Assembly (NCBI GenBank): GCA_944323935.1 | Contig: CALUUJ010000016.1 | Span: 1-47,347 of the forward strand | Direction of reading: 5' to 3' | DNA length: 47,347 bases | DNA from: Candidatus Gastranaerophilales bacterium | Lineage (GTDB): Bacteria > Cyanobacteriota > Vampirovibrionia > Gastranaerophilales > Gastranaerophilaceae | In this document: positions 44,593 to 47,347 of the stretch, one piece after another | Layout: the number at the start of each line of letters is the position of its first letter | Position numbering within the stretch: the first letter of the stretch is position 1 | Notes under the pieces: generated by a model | Databases searched by the model: none | The model's input: the letters and a program-made list of their open reading frames with translations, nothing else | Told to the model about the DNA's origin: nothing | Translations under genes and position numbers: made by a program

Positions 44593-45085
44593 CTTAAATA
44601 TTTTTCTTGAAAATACTTATGATGAATATAAAATTGATGAAGTTGCCATACATAAAGACATTGTGAAAATGTCTGAATATATTTTTGAAGATTCAACCAT
44701 AATATCTAAATCGTGTTTGAAAGAATATAGCTATAATACAGTTTGTTTTGATATTGTTTTAGTTAATAATGAAGAAATTCACAGAATAAACAAAGAATAC
44801 AGGCAGAAAGATTCGCCTACAGATGTAATAACGTTTGCTATTTTTGCGGATTCTCCAAAAGAAGAACAATATATTTTTGACGGCGAAGTGAATTTGGGAG
44901 AAATAATTGTTTCTTTGGATAAAATAGAAGAACAATCAAAAGAAAATAATGTTTCATTTAATGATGAACTTTATTTTCTGGTTGCTCATGGTATATTACA
45001 TTTGTTAGGATTCGACCATCAAACAGAAGAAGATTATAATTTTATGGTTGAAAACCAGAATAAATCTAAGGCAATTTTATTATGA
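44585..45085 (+). CDS. ybeY: Endoribonuclease YbeY, 16S rRNA maturation factor
   Basis: The zinc site HGILHLLGFDH (the family H-x3-H-x5-H motif) is clear, with NKEYRQKDSPTDVITFAIF upstream. The 166-residue length is normal. YbeY acts in 16S rRNA 3'-end processing and ribosome quality control in the cytosol. Its start lies inside the end of pgpH and its end overlaps dgkA by 4 bases (ATGA), so the three are translationally coupled. Confidence 0.96.
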   Translation: MTNLNIFLENTYDEYKIDEVAIHKDIVKMSEYIFEDSTIISKSCLKEYSYNTVCFDIVLVNNEEIHRINKEYRQKDSPTDVITFAIFADSPKEEQYIFDGEVNLGEIIVSLDKIEEQSKENNVSFNDELYFLVAHGILHLLGFDHQTEEDYNFMVENQNKSKAILL

Positions 45086-45462
45086 CAAAATTTAAGTCTA
45101 CAAGTGTTTTTGAAAGTATTTCACACGCAATTCACGGATTAAAACTTGCATTATATTCACAACGTAATTTTGTTATAGAAGTTATTATTTCTGTTGTTGC
45201 TATAGTTCTGGCATTAATTCTAAGATTTTCAATTACAGATATATGTATTGTAATTCTTATGATAACTTTAGTTCTCGTATGTGAACTTTTAAATTCGGCT
45301 ATTGAATTTACATTGGATGCCGTATATAAAAATAATTATTCAAGACTTGTTGAAATGGCAAAAGATATGTCTGCAGGCATGGTTTTATTGGTTGCAATGA
45401 TAAGCGTGATTATTGGTTTGATATTATACGGTTCTTATATATTTAAGTTATTTTTCCATTAG
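45082..45462 (+). CDS. dgkA: Diacylglycerol kinase / undecaprenol kinase family (DgkA)
   Basis: The 126-residue protein has three membrane helices and the family motifs FESISHAIHGLKLALYSQRN, ELLNSAIEFTLDAV and AKDMSAGMVLL, with the catalytic Glu in the second. The family phosphorylates diacylglycerol or undecaprenol at the inner membrane. In Gram-positive-type operons with ybeY it is usually undecaprenol kinase, so that activity is possible. No clear terminator follows on the plus strand. Confidence 0.93.
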   Translation: MTKFKSTSVFESISHAIHGLKLALYSQRNFVIEVIISVVAIVLALILRFSITDICIVILMITLVLVCELLNSAIEFTLDAVYKNNYSRLVEMAKDMSAGMVLLVAMISVIIGLILYGSYIFKLFFH

Positions 45463-45500
45463 CGAGAATGGATTTTTTAAAAAGTAAAAAATAATATACA

Positions 45501-45524
45501 AAAAAAAGGGACATTTTATGTCCC
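45501..45524 (-). terminator. Minus-strand Rho-independent terminator (end of candidate tracrRNA)
   Basis: Read on the minus strand, GGGACAT-aaa-ATGTCCC is followed by seven T's. No T run follows on the plus strand, so it points leftward. No minus-strand protein gene ends nearby, which implies a minus-strand RNA coming from the right. Confidence 0.8.
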
Positions 45525-45693
45525 AAACAATTCGGAATGTAAAAGAAAATTTTTTACTATCCATCGTGTGTAAGTAAGGTAAGTGTGTAAGGTATGTATG
45601 TGATTTTTAATAGTTTTTCTAATATAATTAAGTACGCGTACTTTTGTCTATTTCCTGTCCCTGTTCCCATCCAATCTTGTAGTCGATTAGTTT

Positions 45694-45718
45694 GCTTTGT
45701 TTTTTCTCTCTTAATATC
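45694..45718 (-). other. Anti-repeat of the candidate tracrRNA
   Basis: The plus strand here reads like a degenerate CRISPR repeat: GCTTTG, six T's, CTCTCTTAATAT, against GTTTTG, ATTTT, CTCTTAATTT in the array. The match is on the crRNA-sense strand, so the minus-strand transcript is complementary to crRNA, as needed. Confidence 0.6.
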
Positions 45719-45730
45719 TTTGGTTTATTT

Positions 45731-46007
45731 GTGTTTGAGTTTTCTCTTTTTTGTTATTCATCTCTCACACTTTAATAAAGTATTTTTTATATAAAAAATT
45801 GCTAAAAAGTAGATACAAAATATATATTTTGTTAACATATCTTAATATAGCCATTCTAAATACACTTGGATATAAATTCAAAGAAAAAGGATAGCCGAAA
45901 GAGTGATTATTGCTATACCTAAAAATATACAATCGGATAATATACGAAAGATATTCAAACAATTATTATAAAGCTATACATATTCCACTCTCACTCGTAA
46001 ACTGTTT
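45731..46007. other. Non-coding stretch, no gene recognised
   Basis: Very AT-rich. Short frames exist on both strands but none has a ribosome-binding site with protein-like content. The minus-strand part nearest 45731 should hold the promoter of the candidate tracrRNA, but no clear -35/-10 pair stands out. A loose inverted repeat (ATAGC...GCTAT) occurs near 45891-45916. Confidence 0.5.
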
Positions 46008-46032
46008 GACCGAATTATTCGGTCTTTTTTTT
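46008..46032 (+). terminator. Plus-strand Rho-independent terminator without an obvious gene
   Basis: GACCGAA-tta-TTCGGTC (46008-46024) is followed by eight T's. The nearest plus-strand gene upstream is dgkA, 545 bases away. It may stop dgkA read-through or end a small RNA. Confidence 0.8.
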
Positions 46033-46049
46033 ATTAGTATAAATAAATT

Positions 46050-46108
46050 CATCAAGAAGTATTTATTTTTCTGATGACGAACATAATGTCACTAATTTTA
46101 TCTTTGGT
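46050..46108 (-). pseudogene. Decayed fragment of a second copy of the 72-aa helical gene
   Basis: This stretch is similar to part of the intact minus-strand gene at 46271-46489 (for example ATAATGTCACTAATTTT is common to both), with a deletion in the middle and no intact frame. Together with the HTH remnant at 46126 it is the left half of a decayed duplicate of the whole divergent gene pair. Confidence 0.65.
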
Positions 46109-46125
46109 TTGGATAGGAATAACTT

Positions 46126-46235
46126 TTTAAAATTTTTATAAAATTTTAGGGAGAGGAGGGAAAATTACATTGTTGAAAATATTCCAAGCTCTTGATATTC
46201 CTGTGGAAGAATTATTTAAAATATTAAATACATTT
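46126..46235 (+). pseudogene. Decayed HTH (XRE) gene copy with an internal deletion
   Basis: It begins with TTTTTATAAAATTTTAGGG, close to the 5' end of the intact HTH gene at 46576, then jumps to a part matching its 3' end (ITLLKI.ALDI..EELFK in translation: ITLLKIFQALDIPVEELFKI). About 115 bases encoding the recognition helix are missing. It cannot make a functional regulator. Confidence 0.75.
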
Positions 46236-46270
46236 TTGATTTTAAAAACTAATGTTGATAAGAATTATAA

Positions 46271-46489
46271 TTAATTTGCTTCAAAATTTTTTTCTAAATC
46301 AATAAATTCACTTTGTAAGTTATTAAAATTTTCCTTTAGTATATCAATTATATTTTCTATATCAGTTTTATAATATGTGTCTTTTTCGTAAATAAATTCA
46401 TCAAGGATTTTCATAATAGTATTCATTTTGCTGATAATAAACATAATGTCACTAATTTTGTCTTTAGTTTTGTTGTGAATATTTTCCAT
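46271..46489 (-). CDS. Small helical protein, 72 aa, divergent from the HTH gene
   Basis: I do not recognise the family. It is 72 residues, helical and charged (DKISDIMFIISKMNTIMKIL, then DIENIIDILKENFNNLQSEF), with no signal peptide or membrane helix. The ATG has a good site (AAGGAAGG). It is divergently arranged with the XRE-type gene across 86 bases that carry a tandem repeat. A degraded second copy lies upstream of it, so the pair is an old mobile or duplicated unit. A role as antitoxin- or regulator-partner is possible but unsupported. Confidence 0.65.
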   Translation of the reverse strand: MENIHNKTKDKISDIMFIISKMNTIMKILDEFIYEKDTYYKTDIENIIDILKENFNNLQSEFIDLEKNFEAN

Positions 46490-46513
46490 AAGTTTTCCTT
46501 CCTTGGATATTAC

Positions 46514-46560
46514 CCAGTAAGATTATGTTATCATATCCAGTAAAAATATGTTAGAATATC
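46514..46560. promoter_or_regulatory. Two 23-bp tandem operator-like repeats with -10 boxes
   Basis: Copies at 46514-46537 and 46537-46560 agree in 20 of 24 bases (CCAGTAA...TATGTTA..ATATC). Each contains a TGT-TATCAT or TGT-TAGAAT sequence that fits an extended -10. They lie in the divergent promoter region, so self-regulation by the HTH protein is likely. Confidence 0.6.
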
Positions 46561-46575
46561 CCATAAAATTTTTAA

Positions 46576-46794
46576 ATGAGTTTTGAAAATTTTTATAAAA
46601 ATTTAGGGAAAAGAATAAAACTGCTAAGAGAGGAAAGACATCTTACGCAAGAGAAACTTGCTGAATTAGCAGGCATAAGTTTAGATTATTTAGGTAAGAT
46701 AGAGATAAGCATAAACAGACCCGGGTTAATTACATTATTGAAAATAGCAAAAGCCCTTGATATCTCTATGGAAGAATTATTTAAAACATTATAA
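46576..46794 (+). CDS. XRE-family HTH transcriptional regulator, 72 aa
   Basis: This is a single Cro/CI helix-turn-helix domain: LGKRIKLLREERHLTQEKLA, ELAGISLDYLGKIE as the recognition part, and TLLKIAKALDISMEELFKTL to the end. It is the minimal repressor size and has no second domain. The ribosome-binding site is weak. The first CRISPR repeat starts 15 bases after its stop and no terminator intervenes, so its transcript should run into the array. The likely target is its own promoter repeats. A link to CRISPR control is only positional. Confidence 0.9.
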   Translation: MSFENFYKNLGKRIKLLREERHLTQEKLAELAGISLDYLGKIEISINRPGLITLLKIAKALDISMEELFKTL

Positions 46795-46808
46795 TTCGGA
46801 TTTTAATT

Positions 46809-47347
46809 GTTTTGATTTTCTCTTAATTTAAAATATGTTATAATAAGTTCAACTATACCTTATTTAGATGATTTGTTTTGATTTTCTCTTAATTTAAAAT
46901 ATGTTATAATAACCTTTAATAATAAGTTCATTGCAAATACGTTTTGATTTTCTCTTAATTTAAAATATGTTATAATATAGGAAGCAATATAACAATATAG
47001 GATTACGTTTTGATTTTCTCTTAATTTAAAATATGTTATAATCGTTTATCTGTCTTTTTACATAAGTAACAAGTTTTGATTTTCTCTTAATTTAAAATAT
47101 GTTATAATCAACACCTGAAAAACAAGATGATAAATTTAGTTTTGATTTTCTCTTAATTTAAAATATGTTATAATTGAAGCAATAGACTATATAAAAGAAC
47201 TATTGTTTTGATTTTCTCTTAATTTAAAATATGTTATAATCGTTACAAGAAAGTCAACAAAATTGGCTAGGTTTTGATTTTCTCTTAATTTAAAATATGT
47301 TATAATCGTTACAAGAAAGTCAACAAAATTGGCTAGGTTTTGATTTT
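46809..47347 (+). CRISPR. CRISPR array, 36-bp repeats and 30-bp spacers, type II-C-like, truncated by window end
   Basis: Eight identical full repeats start at 46809, 46875, 46941, 47007, 47073, 47139, 47205 and 47271; a ninth begins at 47337 and is cut off. Each repeat begins GTTTTGATTTTC and ends ATGTTATAAT. All eight spacers are exactly 30 bp. Spacers 7 (47241-47270) and 8 (47307-47336) are identical. The plus strand is crRNA-sense by analogy with Campylobacter (GTTTTAGTCCC... repeat). The repeat end TGTTATAAT is a perfect extended -10, so each spacer could be transcribed from its own repeat. No cas gene is present in the window; they may lie to the right. Confidence 0.97.

Larger units (their letters stand above)
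45501..45730 (-). ncRNA. Candidate tracrRNA of a type II CRISPR system
   Basis: On the minus strand 45694-45718 can pair with the 5' half of the CRISPR repeat of this window: CAAAGC with GUUUUG (one U-G pair), AAAA with UUUU, and AUUAAGAG with CUCUUAAU (8 perfect pairs). A one-base mismatch and a three-base bulge on the tracr side are typical of tracrRNA duplexes. Downstream the RNA can form CUAAUC/GAUUGG around 8 bases, a second hairpin AAGUA-CGCG-UACUU, and ends at the terminator at 45501-45524. The 5' end is not known; the start given is arbitrary. No cas9 is in the window. The call is inference from pairing and layout. Confidence 0.55.

Noticed and set aside
45557..45670. 37-codon minus-strand frame beginning MGTGTGNRQKYAY, possibly extended by a frameshift to a small frame starting at 45761
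   Set aside because: There is no ribosome-binding site, the upstream frame ends in a stop without a slippery run, and the interval is better explained as part of the candidate tracrRNA. It remains possible as a tiny gene.
45594..45794. 66-codon plus-strand frame, hydrophobic, over the candidate tracrRNA
   Set aside because: It is the reverse of the minus-strand RNA, very rich in Phe/Leu/Ser from T-rich DNA, and has no ribosome-binding site.
45765..45962. 65-codon minus-strand frame
   Set aside because: AT-driven composition, no ribosome-binding site, no recognisable pattern; an in-frame start only by chance.
1..47347. tRNA or rRNA genes
   Set aside because: No cloverleaf with the GGTTCGAnTCC-type T-arm or rRNA-like sequence was seen in the intergenic regions.

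Overview
The window is a 47 kb stretch of very AT-rich chromosome from a diderm bacterium, most likely a gut Gastranaerophilales (Vampirovibrionia, 'Melainabacteria') or close relative of the Cyanobacteria. The evidence is a SigF-like group 3 sigma factor beside a prepilin peptidase, an SLH-domain envelope protein, a 1,500-residue AsmA-type protein (so an outer membrane is likely), many lineage-specific hypothetical proteins, and frequent TTG/GTG starts. The taxon is an inference; no rRNA or other marker that would settle it is present.

Layout. 1-452: non-coding, with two copies of a direct repeat and strong hairpins. 453-7,855: an accessory block with two hypothetical proteins, a Prs-like PRPP synthetase with an N-terminal extension, a PHP phosphoesterase, and a 998-residue toxin-like protein with a calpain-like centre and a phosphoribosyltransferase-like loop, followed by a 217-residue partner. 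8,028-14,075: M16 peptidase, PilZ protein, histidine kinase and HD-GYP response regulator, which together look like a cyclic-di-GMP module. 14,158-15,885: proS. 15,988-21,010: lineage-specific genes (TPR zincin, HNH-like protein, membrane protein, small proteins). 21,138-30,472: SLH protein, murA, cdd, SigF-like sigma, pilD, recA, secDF, HTH/zinc-ribbon protein. 30,530-32,798: pilO and a pilM-pilN fusion. 32,961-37,759: TrmH-family methyltransferase, primary sigma factor, rsfS, secreted Spy-like proteins and an anti-sigma/ECF sigma/Spy-like envelope-stress cassette. 37,798-45,462: AsmA-like protein, pgpH, ybeY, dgkA. 45,463-47,347: a CRISPR neighbourhood.

The most interesting part is the right end. 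A CRISPR array of 36-bp repeats and 30-bp spacers starts at 46,809 and runs off the window. Each repeat ends in a perfect extended -10 promoter box, as in type II-C arrays of Neisseria and Campylobacter. About 1.1 kb upstream, on the minus strand, lies a stretch that can pair with the repeat as an anti-repeat, followed by hairpins and a Rho-independent terminator in the correct orientation. This is a strong candidate tracrRNA, although no cas gene lies inside the window. Between the two sit an HTH/helical gene pair and a decayed duplicate of that pair.

A second theme is a short N-terminal motif, a Phe followed by a basic or small residue and then mostly small residues (for example SFKAN, CFKSA, INFKSG, VNFGE, AFRGG, SFSGS, SFTSS). 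It recurs in unrelated lineage-specific proteins, including the Prs-like enzyme, but not in housekeeping proteins. It could be an undescribed sorting signal or lineage signature.
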